From contig NZ_JAPVOT010000022.1 in NCBI RefSeq assembly GCF_027257845.1, positions 1 to 58,815 on the forward strand: a stretch of DNA of 58,815 nt, written 5' to 3'. Below, piece after piece: positions 46,578-58,343 of the stretch (the first letter of the stretch is position 1; every line of letters begins with the position of its first letter). The translations under genes and the position numbers were made by a program. Under the pieces are notes generated by a model that saw only the letters and a program-made list of their open reading frames with translations, was not told the DNA's origin and made no database searches. The DNA is from Alteromonas sp. BMJM2. Lineage in GTDB: Bacteria; Pseudomonadota; Gammaproteobacteria; Enterobacterales; Alteromonadaceae.

Positions 46578-48047
46578 TTATGGCGTGTGATGTGCAAGAT
46601 GTCGAAGCTCCACCGCTTCTCGTTTCTTTAATTGCGCTAAATGATAACGCAGTTTCTCGCTTATTTTGGTATTTCTTTCTATTACATGGAGTTGCGGCCA
46701 AGACGCTTGCTCTCCGCTAGTCATTAGTTCATCCATGCTTTCTAGCGTTGGATTAGCCAATACCTTTGAAATATTGCTCAATTGACGCTTCGGCAAAATA
46801 TTAATATCGCCGACATATTGCTGATCAATTATCGACCTTACTTTGTGAATAGCAAGTTTAGCACTCTTATTGCCCACCATTTTTTCAATCATATCAATAG
46901 CGAATACGCTGTTTGATTTCGCCAGCTGACCGATGTGACGAGTTGTCATGTCCCACAGAGAATGTGCATCAATTCTTCTGGATGAGATAAAAGGAACTGC
47001 TAGTGGGTTGGTTTGGCTCACAATGCTGTGATTAACCCCATAAAGCCTGGCCAATCGTTTAAACGGTAAATCGGCCATTAACGAGCCATCTGCAAACCGA
47101 CGATTTGGAATGTAGGGTACAATCTCGCCCGATGGTGTTTTCGCTTTTAGCTGCACGGGGCTAAATACGATAGGCACCGCACACGACGCTCTTACGGCTT
47201 GGCTGATAATAGCATTGGGCGATGTTTTTGCATTCAGTAAGCGAGAGTGCTGATGTAAATCCGCCGGCGACACCGTAATAGTAACGTGTCGGCCCGTTTT
47301 CTTAAACGCTTCTTCAAACGTCGTTAAGTCGAATAACTCAATCAGTGCATTTTCCAGCATGGAGCTATCAAACAAGCTGCCTTTATTAACCCCTGCGAAA
47401 GTACGCCAGTGCTTAAACATTTCGTAAATTCGCTTTGAATCTAAGGATTCTTCAAGTTCATCGTGGGTTCGGGTGGCGAGCATAGCGCCAATAATGGAAC
47501 CTGCAGAGGCACCAGATATAACGGTGGGTAACAGTCGTCTTTGATTTAACGACTTTACAACGCCTGCGTGAAAGAAACCAAGCCCTGCACCGCCAGACAG
47601 CATAAGGCAGCTGCGCCCGAAAGCGTGGGCAGTTTCTTCAAAAAACGAGAGCTTTTCATAAAAGTCCACGTCGTCTTCATTGGCATTCACAATCTGCTCA
47701 AGCGTTAAAAAAACCTCATCAATAAATTGTTCAATGAGCTTTTTTGTACCTATTTTGCAGTGAGCTTGTAAGGCTGGATTAGCAATATTGCCCAAGTTTC
47801 CATGCAGTCCCTCATGCAATATGGACATTAGAGCATGGATATCGCCTCTTCCTCTTGCAATTTGAAGGCGTTGCACCCGTTTTTGAATAAGTTTGTAGTC
47901 GTAGTCTTCACTCTCATCCTTTGCTTTCCAGTCGTCAGCGCCAGACATTGCATCGTGAGCCAGACAAGCAGCTTCATATTCGTCGTAGTTACTTGCGTGT
48001 TTAATATCACGTTCAAGCTTTTTTAACGGTAAATCGAATGCTGTCAT
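46578..48047 (-). CDS. Patatin-like phospholipase/lipase with DUF3336 domain
   Basis: 489 residues. The N-terminal helical DUF3336 region (about 1-140) is shared with yeast triacylglycerol lipases and bacterial relatives. The patatin domain follows, with oxyanion loop SGGAGLGFFHAG (151-162), nucleophile S181 in GASAGS, and catalytic D320 in FADGSLM. It probably hydrolyses triacylglycerol or phospholipid, fitting the nearby phasins and WS/DGAT. I start at ATG 48047, five bases after AAGGTGG on the minus strand; the longer frame from 48116 lacks a ribosome binding site. Confidence 0.88.
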   Translation of the reverse strand: MTAFDLPLKKLERDIKHASNYDEYEAACLAHDAMSGADDWKAKDESEDYDYKLIQKRVQRLQIARGRGDIHALMSILHEGLHGNLGNIANPALQAHCKIGTKKLIEQFIDEVFLTLEQIVNANEDDVDFYEKLSFFEETAHAFGRSCLMLSGGAGLGFFHAGVVKSLNQRRLLPTVISGASAGSIIGAMLATRTHDELEESLDSKRIYEMFKHWRTFAGVNKGSLFDSSMLENALIELFDLTTFEEAFKKTGRHVTITVSPADLHQHSRLLNAKTSPNAIISQAVRASCAVPIVFSPVQLKAKTPSGEIVPYIPNRRFADGSLMADLPFKRLARLYGVNHSIVSQTNPLAVPFISSRRIDAHSLWDMTTRHIGQLAKSNSVFAIDMIEKMVGNKSAKLAIHKVRSIIDQQYVGDINILPKRQLSNISKVLANPTLESMDELMTSGEQASWPQLHVIERNTKISEKLRYHLAQLKKREAVELRHLAHHTP

Positions 48048-48297
48048 GGCAACCACCTTATTTATTCCAAAGACAAAACGCCTAATGTCATAGTAGATAT
48101 CAAAATTAGAATTCACTACCTAAGGTTGGGTATAAATCGCGTTATTTAGCGTAACTTAGTAACATCGCGTAGGCATTGGGTGTGAAAATTTGTTTTCTAT
48201 CAACAATTACGTCTAATTACATTTTTTACGTTGACCAAATCATAAGCACTCAGTAGCCTGAGTAGTAGAATAATAAATTGGAACGTTTGTTCGCTGT

Positions 48298-49506
48298 ATG
48301 GACTGGAATATTCAAACCCTTAGCTTGCTATCAATACCACTGATAAGTGCAGTAGTTGGTTGGGCGACAAATTATCTTGCAGTTAAGATGATGTTTTACC
48401 CCATCGAGTTTGTGGGCATTAAGCCTTTTCTGGGCTGGCAGGGTCTCATTCCGGCTAAACGTCGGCAAATGGCAGAAATAGAAGTTGAGCTTGTTTTAGG
48501 TAAGCTACTGAGCGTGGAGGAGCTTGCTCAACGGCTCGACCCCGATGAACTCACCAAAGCTATTGAACGCAGACTTAGCCAAGTTATTCGCAAAGTAGTT
48601 AACGATGTTATGGCCGAGTCAGCGCCTCAAATGTGGGCAGCACTGCCGGTTCAAGGAAAGAATTTAGTTTACCAGCGCATTGAAAACGACATTCCGAATG
48701 TTGTGCATAAAATGGTGGATGATTTTCAGCACAACGTGTCTGAAATTCTTGATATTAAAGAACTCGTTGTTGAGCAACTGGTTAATTCACCAGAATTGAT
48801 TAACGAAATTTTTCTCACAGCAGGCAGTAAAGAGTTTCCTTTTATCGTGCGTTCTGGGCTGTATTTTGGTTTTCTCTTTGGACTACCCACCATGCTGCTG
48901 TGGCACTTCTACCAAGCATGGTGGATTTTACCCTTAGGAGGCTTGCTAGTGGGGTATGCCACAAACTGGATAGCCATTAAAATTATCTTTGAGCCCAAGC
49001 GGCCCCGAAAAATTGGCCCCTTTGTGGTTCAAGGCATGTTTTTAAAACGTCAAAAAGAAGTGTCTGAGGTGTACTCGTCGATTATAGAAGAGAAGCTGAT
49101 TACGCCTAAAAATATCACCAATATCATTTTACACGGCTCTGGGTCGGCGCAGTTACTCGAGCTTATTGAGCTGCATGTTAACGACGCTATTGAGCGCTAT
49201 GTGGCCATTGCACAGCCTTATTTTGCACTTGGGGTAGGGTCAGAGAACTATCACAAAATGAAAGCTTTAGCAGTGCAGCAAATTTTTGATAACTCGGAAA
49301 AATACCTGCTTTATGCCTACGATTACGCTAATGGCGCAATGCAAATAGGCCAAGACTTAAGCTTGAGAATGCAGGCGCTAAGTGCAGAAGAATTCGAGGG
49401 TGTACTGCGCCCAGCGTACCAGCAAGATGAGTGGAAATTGATATTAACCGGCGCGTTACTAGGTATGGCCGCCGGCTTTATGCAGCTTTATTTGGTGTTT
49501 ATGTAA
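48298..49506 (+). CDS. DUF445 membrane protein
   Basis: 402 residues. N-terminal membrane helix LSIPLISAVVGWATNYLAVK, GWQGLIPAKRRQMAEIEVEL, a central hydrophobic hairpin (about 180-225) with a second GYATNWIAIKIIFEP copy, then PFVVQGMFLKRQKEVS. The repeated WATN(Y/W)(L/I)A motif marks the DUF445 family. Function unknown. Fifteen bases before the TetR gene, so probably the first gene of an operon with it and the acyltransferase. Confidence 0.88.
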   Translation: MDWNIQTLSLLSIPLISAVVGWATNYLAVKMMFYPIEFVGIKPFLGWQGLIPAKRRQMAEIEVELVLGKLLSVEELAQRLDPDELTKAIERRLSQVIRKVVNDVMAESAPQMWAALPVQGKNLVYQRIENDIPNVVHKMVDDFQHNVSEILDIKELVVEQLVNSPELINEIFLTAGSKEFPFIVRSGLYFGFLFGLPTMLLWHFYQAWWILPLGGLLVGYATNWIAIKIIFEPKRPRKIGPFVVQGMFLKRQKEVSEVYSSIIEEKLITPKNITNIILHGSGSAQLLELIELHVNDAIERYVAIAQPYFALGVGSENYHKMKALAVQQIFDNSEKYLLYAYDYANGAMQIGQDLSLRMQALSAEEFEGVLRPAYQQDEWKLILTGALLGMAAGFMQLYLVFM

Positions 49507-49521
49507 GGAGCGCTTAGCGCA

Positions 49522-50199
49522 ATGAAAACAGCACAGCGTATCTTGCTCACTGCCTTGGCTATGTTTAATGAGCACGGAGAAAACTCCGTCACGAGTGTCG
49601 ATATTGCCATCGAGCTCGATATAAGCCCTGGCAACCTTTACTATCACTTTAAGGGTAAAGAAAGCATCGTGGTGGCGCTGATGAAAATGCACGAACAGCA
49701 AATGCAGGCCTTGCTGACCCAAGACAAGCTCGATACCTTAAGTGCAGAAGACATAATGTACTACCTGTATTTGCTTGTTGATAGCATTCACGTATTTCAT
49801 TTTTTATATAAAAGCCCCGCTGATTTGGCAGAGAAATACCCACAGATAGTGAAGCGTCGGCAGCATATTTTGGCCAATCTTAAACGTCAAATCACATTTT
49901 TATTCGAATCGTTAGTCAAGCAGAAGGTGCTGATTGCTACCGACGCCGATCGCGTGTTATTGGTCGAGCTTATACTGCTCATCATTACTCAGTCTTGTCA
50001 GTTCGATGAATTAAACAGTCATATGGATGATGAGACGCAACGCTTTCATGCTTTATCGCTCATGATGGTAAGTATTCTTCCGCGACTTGCTATGAATGAA
50101 GGTGAAAAGGCAAAGCTAGTGGCCATACTCAATTCCCACGAGTTTGCGAATAGTATAAAAAGCGAATCACCACTTTACGCCGTTAACGGGGATAAATAA
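49522..50199 (+). CDS. TetR-family transcriptional regulator
   Basis: 225 residues. The N-terminal helix-turn-helix is RILLTALAMFNEHGENSVTS, then IAIELDISPGNLYYHFKGKE. The C-terminal helical ligand domain is not specific. The stop overlaps the start of the WS/DGAT gene by one base (TAATG), so it is very likely translated with that enzyme and may sense a lipid. AAGGAG precedes the start. Confidence 0.92.
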   Translation: MKTAQRILLTALAMFNEHGENSVTSVDIAIELDISPGNLYYHFKGKESIVVALMKMHEQQMQALLTQDKLDTLSAEDIMYYLYLLVDSIHVFHFLYKSPADLAEKYPQIVKRRQHILANLKRQITFLFESLVKQKVLIATDADRVLLVELILLIITQSCQFDELNSHMDDETQRFHALSLMMVSILPRLAMNEGEKAKLVAILNSHEFANSIKSESPLYAVNGDK

Positions 50200-51638
50200 T
50201 GTCAAAAACCCTTAGTTTCTTAGACAAATCGTTCTGGATAACGGAATCGGATGAAAACCCAAAGCACGTGGCGTGTTTGCAGCTACTAGCGCTCCCTGAA
50301 GACGCCGACAAAAAAACTTACGTACCGACACTGTTTAATGAGATAAAAAGCTACACCCGGGCCACTTTGCCTTTTAGTTGCGCAGTGAAAACCTTCCTTG
50401 GATACCCCATTGGGTTTAAACCGGTGAAAAAGCTACATATGGATTACCATGTGCAAATTCACCGGGTAGCAAATGTGCAAAACAGAGAAGCCCTCGACGC
50501 CTTTGTCGCCCGTCTTCACGCCTCCCGTTTAGACCCCGACAAGCCCCTTTGGCAATACCATTTTATTTTTGATGAGATTAGCGACACCTTTGCCATTTAT
50601 GCGCGCGTACATCACATGTATGGCGATGGCACCACGTTAGTTCGCTGGTTCCAAGCGGGCTATGTCCCACACTCTACCGACGGCAAATTTACGCCCATTT
50701 GGGCAACTAAGCGGCTTAAAAATAAAAAGCGGGATCCGATCAGTCTAGTAAAACGTCTCGTTGGCGTGGGATATGCTCTTAAAACCGTATTTGATTTGCT
50801 GGTTATTTTTGTCCGAATCTTTATGAAGCTGCTTAGAGTGAACCCGCACTATATGCCGGTGCCGTTCACCGGTACTAAAACCATGCTTACCGGACAGGTA
50901 AAAGCGGGAAGGGCAGTGGCTACTGTCGATTTAGATTTTAAGCGGGTAAAAGCACTAGCACGGCGTACCCGATCTACTGCAAACGAAGTGTTATTGTGTG
51001 CATTTGATATTGGTGTACACAAACTGCTTAAAGAGCATGGCCAGGTGTTTAAAAAGGCGCTGTACACCAATATGCCTATTAACCTTCGCAAACCGGGTGA
51101 AAAAATCACCGGTAATAAAATTGCGATTGTTCCAGTTAAGCTCGCCCATGGCGAGAACGATCCTTATCTTAGGTTAAGACAGATAGTCGTTAATCATCGC
51201 ATAGTGAAGCACGCGGCTCAGCACGCTCGCCCGGCTGCGTTTAGTGGCTACACGATTGTTATTCAATCGATGGCATTAGTTTTTGAGTGGCTGCGCTTAT
51301 CAAACGTGGTAAAGCCCATTGCCAATATACTTATTTCTAATGTGCCGGGTCCTAGAGAAACGCGATATTTAAAAGATGCCAAGTTACTTGCCTGTTACCC
51401 CATATCAACAATGACACCGGGGGGCGGGGTGAACATCACTTTTATGACCTATGCCGACACCGCCAACGTGGGTCTGGTTTGCTGCAATAAAAACGTAGAG
51501 TCCCTGCAGCCACTAGCTCTTTATGTGAAAGAAGCCTTTGATATGCTAGAGGCAAGTGTGGACGACCCTAGATTAAACATTGATGATATTGGTGAGCACA
51601 TCGATAAAGTGCCGCTTTCTATAGTGACTGACCATTAG
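50199..51638 (+). CDS. Wax ester synthase / diacylglycerol acyltransferase (WS/DGAT)
   Basis: 479 residues. The family catalyses acyl-CoA-dependent formation of wax esters or triacylglycerols. It carries the invariant HHxxxDG motif as HHMYGDG (138-144), the PLW motif (DKPLWQYHF), and in the second domain ISNVPGPRETRYL. A hydrophobic stretch (about 190-215) may attach it to the membrane. Cotranscribed with DUF445 and TetR genes. Some bacteria with this enzyme make little storage lipid, so the product is a guess. Confidence 0.9.
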   Translation: MSKTLSFLDKSFWITESDENPKHVACLQLLALPEDADKKTYVPTLFNEIKSYTRATLPFSCAVKTFLGYPIGFKPVKKLHMDYHVQIHRVANVQNREALDAFVARLHASRLDPDKPLWQYHFIFDEISDTFAIYARVHHMYGDGTTLVRWFQAGYVPHSTDGKFTPIWATKRLKNKKRDPISLVKRLVGVGYALKTVFDLLVIFVRIFMKLLRVNPHYMPVPFTGTKTMLTGQVKAGRAVATVDLDFKRVKALARRTRSTANEVLLCAFDIGVHKLLKEHGQVFKKALYTNMPINLRKPGEKITGNKIAIVPVKLAHGENDPYLRLRQIVVNHRIVKHAAQHARPAAFSGYTIVIQSMALVFEWLRLSNVVKPIANILISNVPGPRETRYLKDAKLLACYPISTMTPGGGVNITFMTYADTANVGLVCCNKNVESLQPLALYVKEAFDMLEASVDDPRLNIDDIGEHIDKVPLSIVTDH

Positions 51639-51719
51639 GGCTTTCTTGATTTAGCACCAGGGTATGTAGATTGAGCGCAGGATTATTTTGATTGAGCGCT
51701 ATGTTGATTAATTATTTCG

Positions 51720-52472
51720 CTAGACGAGATAAAAGCGAAGTCGGTCGTCTTCTACGCGCACGCTTTTGCCAACTCGTGCAAACAGGGCCTCGCGCCAATG
51801 TGACTCGCGCATGGTATGACTCAGATTAGCGGTATTAAGCTCACTTTGAATGGCCTGGTTAATTTGCGGTTTGTGATAGTCCAATACCGCTTGTTTAGAG
51901 CCTGATAAATAGAGCTTTAAATATTCAGCAGCCACATCTGACGTGCCAACGGTAAACAGAGACATTGCCGAACGCAGTGACGATGTCACTAAATTATTAA
52001 TGCCCTGCGGAAAGAATTTATTTAACAGGTAACGAGAGTCTTGTATCAGCGCGTAATTATCATTGACCAGTGTGATGGTGTCGATATTGACGTGGGTGAG
52101 TAATACGGTTTTACTTATTTCATCGTATTGGGGCGTTGCGCTTGATACAACTACAAGGTGCGCTCGATACAATGTGTTATTAGCCACGTCGATATTCATA
52201 GTGGCAAGACTCTGAAGCACCAGTTTATTATTTTCATTATCGAAGGTTATTTCGCCCTCCTGAACGTTGACCGAGCCAGTACCAATAGGAATATTAAGTG
52301 GAAAACGGTGGGGGAAGAGGTCGGCTATTAACTCGTGAAGTTCTTCTTTTGTGAAGTCATCAAAGCGCAGTTTACCGAGTTTGATAAGCAGTCTAGCAAT
52401 GAGTAGCTTACACCTATCTTTAAGCGGCATACGCGATGGTTGACTGTCGATTGACGGCGAAGAGAGAGGCAT
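51720..52472 (-). CDS. DUF1439/TULIP-like protein (tentative)
   Basis: 250 residues. The pattern KEELHELIADLFPHRFPLNI, GSVNVQEGEITF, then KLVLQSLATMNIDV and DEISKTVLLTHVNIDTITLV resembles the DUF1439 (YceB-like) lipid-binding fold of the TULIP superfamily. Unlike YceB it has no lipobox or obvious signal peptide; its N-terminus is polar, then amphipathic. That makes a cytoplasmic lipid-binding role possible, next to the acyltransferase. The start could be 14 codons later. Assignment uncertain. Confidence 0.5.
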   Translation of the reverse strand: MPLSSPSIDSQPSRMPLKDRCKLLIARLLIKLGKLRFDDFTKEELHELIADLFPHRFPLNIPIGTGSVNVQEGEITFDNENNKLVLQSLATMNIDVANNTLYRAHLVVVSSATPQYDEISKTVLLTHVNIDTITLVNDNYALIQDSRYLLNKFFPQGINNLVTSSLRSAMSLFTVGTSDVAAEYLKLYLSGSKQAVLDYHKPQINQAIQSELNTANLSHTMRESHWREALFARVGKSVRVEDDRLRFYLV

Positions 52473-52575
52473 AGCGACGGTGTAGGCCCTTGTATTAACA
52501 CTGAGAATACTTCAAGACTATTATGTTTTGTGAAAGTTACAACATAAAACTTTCCCGAAGCACGGCTAATTTGCT

Positions 52576-52592
52576 AATCTGGTCTTACCACA
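52576..52592 (+). promoter_or_regulatory. Candidate FadR operator before GMC dehydrogenase
   Basis: AATCTGGTCTTACCACA contains TGGTCTTACCA, one mismatch from the symmetric FadR core TGGTCNGACCA. It lies in the divergent region between the TULIP-like and GMC genes. A second inverted repeat, AAAGTT-N9-AACTTT (52533-52553), lies just upstream. Confidence 0.5.
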
Positions 52593-52705
52593 ACCTTTTG
52601 TTAACAATTAGAGCGTTAATAAATAGAGCATTAATAAATAGAGCGGTGCGGAATACAAAGATAGACGCGTAGCGTTTTACCCATCCCGTTTTTGGAGCAG
52701 TGACT

Positions 52706-54355
52706 ATGAGTGAAATACAAGGTAAGTACGACTACATCATTGTAGGAGGAGGCTCTGCGGGAGCGGTATTAGCGACTCGATTGTCTGAAAATCCGGCCCT
52801 TGATATTTTACTTATCGAAGCGGGCGCAAAAGACACCAACCCTATGATCCACATTCCCTTTGGCATTTCCTTGTTAAGTCGTTTCGAGGGCATTGGTTGG
52901 GGGTATCACACTGCACCGCAAAAAGAGATGTACGACCGAGAACTCTTCTGGCCGCGGGGGAAAACTCTCGGCGGCAGCAGCTCTGTAAACGCCATGTGCT
53001 ACATACGAGGCCAAGCCGAAGATTACGATCGCTGGGCGTTTGAGGAAGGCGCGGTGGGGTGGTCCTTTGACGAAGTACTGCCTTACTTCAAACGTGCTGA
53101 AAACTTTGAAGAGGGGGCTGATGAGTATCATGGCACAGGTGGCCCACTTAATGTGAGTAAGCTTCGTCATACTAGCGTGCTTTCCGATGCTTTTGTTGGC
53201 GCAGCCTCACACGGCGGCTACCAGCAAGTGGATGACTTTAATCGCGACCAACGCGAGGGTATAGGCTATTACCACGTTACTCAGGTTAACGGGCAACGTT
53301 GCTCTACGGCGAAAGGCTATTTATCACAAGCAAAACACCGTAATAATCTCACTGTGCTCACCAAAGTGGCTGCTGAAAAAGTTGTGTTAAAAGACAAACG
53401 CGCAGTGGGGGTGCAGGTAAGAGAAAAGGGCTCTGTTGCCACGTATTTTGCCAAAAGTGAAGTGATCTTGTGCGGCGGTGCAATTAATTCACCGCAGTTG
53501 CTAATGCTCTCAGGTATTGGTCCTCGCCATGAGTTGGAAGAGAAAGGTATTTACGTGCACCAAGATTTACCTGGTGTGGGCCAAAATCTGCAGGACCATC
53601 TCGATGCAATAGTGCAGTTTACTTGTGAAGCTCGTGAAGGGTATGCAGTTGCCGCAGGTGCATTGCCTAAGTACGTTAAAGCAACGGCAGAATATGCCCT
53701 TAAGCGCGACGGCATTTTTTCTTCTAATATTGCTGAAGCGGGTGGTTTTTTACGCTCGTCAAATGCAGGTGAATACCCTGATATTCAGCTTCACTTTTTA
53801 CCTGCTATTCTTAACGATCACGGCAGACAAGTTGCCTTCGGTTATGGTTACGGGCTGCACGTATGCTGCCTTTACCCTAAAAGTCGCGGTACGGTATCAC
53901 TACAAAGCAATCACCCCGCAGACCATGCGCTCATCGATCCGAACTACCTCAGTGCGGTGGAAGATCAGCAGGTGATGATTGACGGGGTAAGAATGGCCAG
54001 AAAATTACTTGCTGCTCCCGATTTCGAAAAGTTTAAGGGAAGTGAGCTATATCCAGGTGTTGAGGCACAAACTGACGAAGAAATTTTGGAGTTTTTGCGA
54101 GAGCGTGCTGAAACTATCTATCACCCAATAGGGACCTGTAAAATGGGTAGCGAATCCGATGAGTTGGCCGTGGTAGATTCCCAGTTAAAAGTAAGAGGAA
54201 TTGAAGGATTACGAGTAGTCGATGCGTCGGTCATGCCAAGTCTCATTGGCGGTAACACTAACGCACCTACAGTTATGATTGCAGAGCGAGCAGCCGACTT
54301 TATTAAAGCCACTCATGAAGGGCAGCCAATACCCATTCAAACTGCGTCGGCGTAG
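52706..54355 (+). CDS. GMC-family FAD alcohol dehydrogenase
   Basis: 549 residues. The FAD Rossmann motif is YIIVGGGSAGAVLATRLSE at the N-terminus. GMC signature 1 is PRGKTLGGSSSVNAM and signature 2 is GGAINSPQLLMLSGIGP. Active-site residues are His in YHPIGTCKMG and Asn in GGNTNAPTVMIAE. Close in pattern to AlkJ/BetA: an alcohol or choline dehydrogenase feeding the quinone pool. The lipid context favours aliphatic alcohols (from wax esters or alkanes) over choline; no betaine genes are nearby. ATG 52706 has GGAG eight bases upstream. Confidence 0.9.
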   Translation: MSEIQGKYDYIIVGGGSAGAVLATRLSENPALDILLIEAGAKDTNPMIHIPFGISLLSRFEGIGWGYHTAPQKEMYDRELFWPRGKTLGGSSSVNAMCYIRGQAEDYDRWAFEEGAVGWSFDEVLPYFKRAENFEEGADEYHGTGGPLNVSKLRHTSVLSDAFVGAASHGGYQQVDDFNRDQREGIGYYHVTQVNGQRCSTAKGYLSQAKHRNNLTVLTKVAAEKVVLKDKRAVGVQVREKGSVATYFAKSEVILCGGAINSPQLLMLSGIGPRHELEEKGIYVHQDLPGVGQNLQDHLDAIVQFTCEAREGYAVAAGALPKYVKATAEYALKRDGIFSSNIAEAGGFLRSSNAGEYPDIQLHFLPAILNDHGRQVAFGYGYGLHVCCLYPKSRGTVSLQSNHPADHALIDPNYLSAVEDQQVMIDGVRMARKLLAAPDFEKFKGSELYPGVEAQTDEEILEFLRERAETIYHPIGTCKMGSESDELAVVDSQLKVRGIEGLRVVDASVMPSLIGGNTNAPTVMIAERAADFIKATHEGQPIPIQTASA

Positions 54356-54396
54356 GGTTAGGTATAGGGTTCTGTGTAATAAAGCGCCCCTGCGCT

Positions 54397-55092
54397 TTAG
54401 GCTTTGTTCGACGCCTGCATAAATAAATCTGCGGCACAGTCACACATCTCTTGAATGTGGCTGCTGTCTGCATAAATACCATCTATCAGCAGGCGTGCTA
54501 TGCCGTGAAGTGTGCCCCAGGTAACTTGTGCTAATCGCAGAGCGTCTTGATTGTCCGGCAGCAAACCCTTGTTTTGCCAAAACTTAGTCATCGTTACTTG
54601 AAACTGGAAACAGGGAAAGGCCACGTCTTTTAAGTCGCTGGTGGCCGCATTGTTTTGCCAAAGGGTGCGGCCAAACATAAGCTCATACATTTCAGGGTTA
54701 GCTGCCGCATAGCCTACATATTCACAAACGAACTCTCTAAAGCGTGCACTGGGTGTTTTTTCTTCTTGTTCAAATATGCGTTTTGCTGTTGAGTGCCAAT
54801 CGCTAAAGCCCTTTGCGGCAATGGCGCTAAGCAGTGCGCTTTTATCTTTAAAATGATGATAGGGCGCAGTACGAGATACGCCTGCATCTTCAGCAAGCTT
54901 GCGTAAAGACAAACTATCTACCCCATGTTCGGATAAGCGCTTTGCCGCCGCGTTTAAAAGGGCAGTTCGAAGGTCTCCGTGATGATAGGATTGGGCCGGA
55001 TTTGATACTGCATTTGAAATTGTATTTACCGCTGTATCTGTTGCTGAAGTAACCACTGCCTCCCTCGTATCCGTCACATTTACTGCACTCAT
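54397..55092 (-). CDS. TetR-family regulator with WHG-type C-terminus
   Basis: 231 residues. A polar N-terminal extension of 35 residues precedes YHHGDLRTALLNAAAKRLSE and the helix-turn-helix SLRKLAEDAGVSRTAPYHHF. The C-terminal domain contains TWGTLHGIARLL, the WHG-type ligand domain. Divergent from the dienoyl-CoA isomerase gene, so it is likely to control it and perhaps the GMC gene, which converges on it from the left. Confidence 0.9.
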   Translation of the reverse strand: MSAVNVTDTREAVVTSATDTAVNTISNAVSNPAQSYHHGDLRTALLNAAAKRLSEHGVDSLSLRKLAEDAGVSRTAPYHHFKDKSALLSAIAAKGFSDWHSTAKRIFEQEEKTPSARFREFVCEYVGYAAANPEMYELMFGRTLWQNNAATSDLKDVAFPCFQFQVTMTKFWQNKGLLPDNQDALRLAQVTWGTLHGIARLLIDGIYADSSHIQEMCDCAADLFMQASNKA

Positions 55093-55280
55093 CGCTGTAG
55101 TCTCATTCTCTACGCACCTTCTATTTGCACTCTCTATTTAATGTGTATTCGGTTTTTGCTGCCTGCGGGTTTTTACTCTTTCGTGATATCAAATATCTCG
55201 TGATCACTCATACAGAGATATGAACCGCCTCGCGGCATTCGCCATTTTACTCGATAGTTTTCTAAAAAGGCTACTTTATC

Positions 55281-55309
55281 TTGACACCGTCAACATAGCC
55301 TTTTATCTT
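55281..55309 (+). promoter_or_regulatory. Promoter with palindrome before dienoyl-CoA isomerase
   Basis: TTGACA (55281-55286) and TATCTT (55304-55309) are 17 bases apart. The -35 overlaps the palindrome TTGAC-ACC-GTCAA (55281-55293), and a related TTGAC-GCT-GTC copy (55308-55318) sits over the -10/start. These are good candidates for the divergent TetR regulator's operators. Confidence 0.55.
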
Positions 55310-55350
55310 GACGCTGTCTAGTTTGCAAAAATGTTAATAGGATTTTCACC

Positions 55351-56208
55351 ATGGAGACACCGCAAACCATGAAATACTCTACGCTAGAAGTTAAATACGA
55401 AGGGCTGATTGCACATGTTGTACTTAATCGTCCTGAGGCGATGAATAGCATGAACCCGGCGTTTTGGACCGAGTTCCCCGCGGCCGTTCGTGCCATCGAT
55501 GACGAGGCCAAAGCGCGGGTCATTATAGTGTCGTCAACAGGCAAGCATTTTTCTGCCGGTATGGACTTAGCGGTGTTCTTGAACATGAAGGAAGATTTTA
55601 AAGGCGATCCTTCTCGTCGTGCAGAGCGCATGCGACGCACAGTAAAAATGCTGCAAGACAGCTTTACCGCTATTGAAGAAGCCCGTATGCCAGTGATAGG
55701 TGCTGTGCAAGGCGGCGCCATTGGCGGTGCGGTAGACTTATTGAGTGCGTGTGATATGCGCTATTGTACTAACGACGCCTTCTTTTCAATCAAAGAAACA
55801 CAGCTTGGTATGACTGCCGATGTAGGTACCCTTCAGCGACTGCCTAAGCTAATTCCCATTGGCATGGTTAAAGAGCTTGCGTATACGGGCAGAAACTTTG
55901 GTGCGAAAGAAGCGCAGCAGCTGGGTTTCGTGAATGAGGTTTTCGAAAGCCAAGACGCAATGCTTGAGGCTGTCTCTAAAGTGGCTCAGCAGATAGCGGC
56001 GAATTCACCCCTCGCGGTATCGGGCACCAAAACCATGATCAACTATGCTGTCGAGCACAGTGTTTCAGAAAGCCTAGATTATATGGCGACATGGCAAGCT
56101 GGCATGTTTCATATGGAAGACGTATTTACTGCGATGGAATCACAGAAAGCGCAGCAACAACCAGAATTTCCGCCGCTACATGGCGCTGTAAAACAAATGA
56201 AATCGTAG
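55351..56208 (+). CDS. Delta3,5-delta2,4-dienoyl-CoA isomerase, crotonase family
   Basis: 285 residues. Crotonase fold: SSTGKHFSAGMDLAVF (oxyanion hole) and VQGGAIGGAVDLLSACDMRY. The three acidic residues known in mammalian ECH1 (D176, E196, D204 in rat) fall at D129, E149 and D157 with identical spacing, and the surrounding DAFFSIKETQLGMTADVGTL closely matches ECH1. It handles odd-position double bonds during beta-oxidation. Directly upstream of fadH (54 bases), its functional partner. A later start (MKYSTLEVKYEG) is possible. Confidence 0.88.
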   Translation: METPQTMKYSTLEVKYEGLIAHVVLNRPEAMNSMNPAFWTEFPAAVRAIDDEAKARVIIVSSTGKHFSAGMDLAVFLNMKEDFKGDPSRRAERMRRTVKMLQDSFTAIEEARMPVIGAVQGGAIGGAVDLLSACDMRYCTNDAFFSIKETQLGMTADVGTLQRLPKLIPIGMVKELAYTGRNFGAKEAQQLGFVNEVFESQDAMLEAVSKVAQQIAANSPLAVSGTKTMINYAVEHSVSESLDYMATWQAGMFHMEDVFTAMESQKAQQQPEFPPLHGAVKQMKS

Positions 56209-56259
56209 TTTCAGCAGGCACTGATAACAACATCATTACGACTCTAATTTCAGGAATAG

Positions 56260-58305
<2,046 letters not shown>

Positions 58306-58343
58306 TTATCACCTTTGTTGCAGCATAAAAAAAGGAGCCATAA

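Noticed and set aside
52700..54355. betA (choline dehydrogenase) assignment for the GMC protein
   Set aside because: GMC motifs alone do not separate choline from other alcohol dehydrogenases, there is no betB or intact betI nearby, and the neighbourhood is lipid-related.
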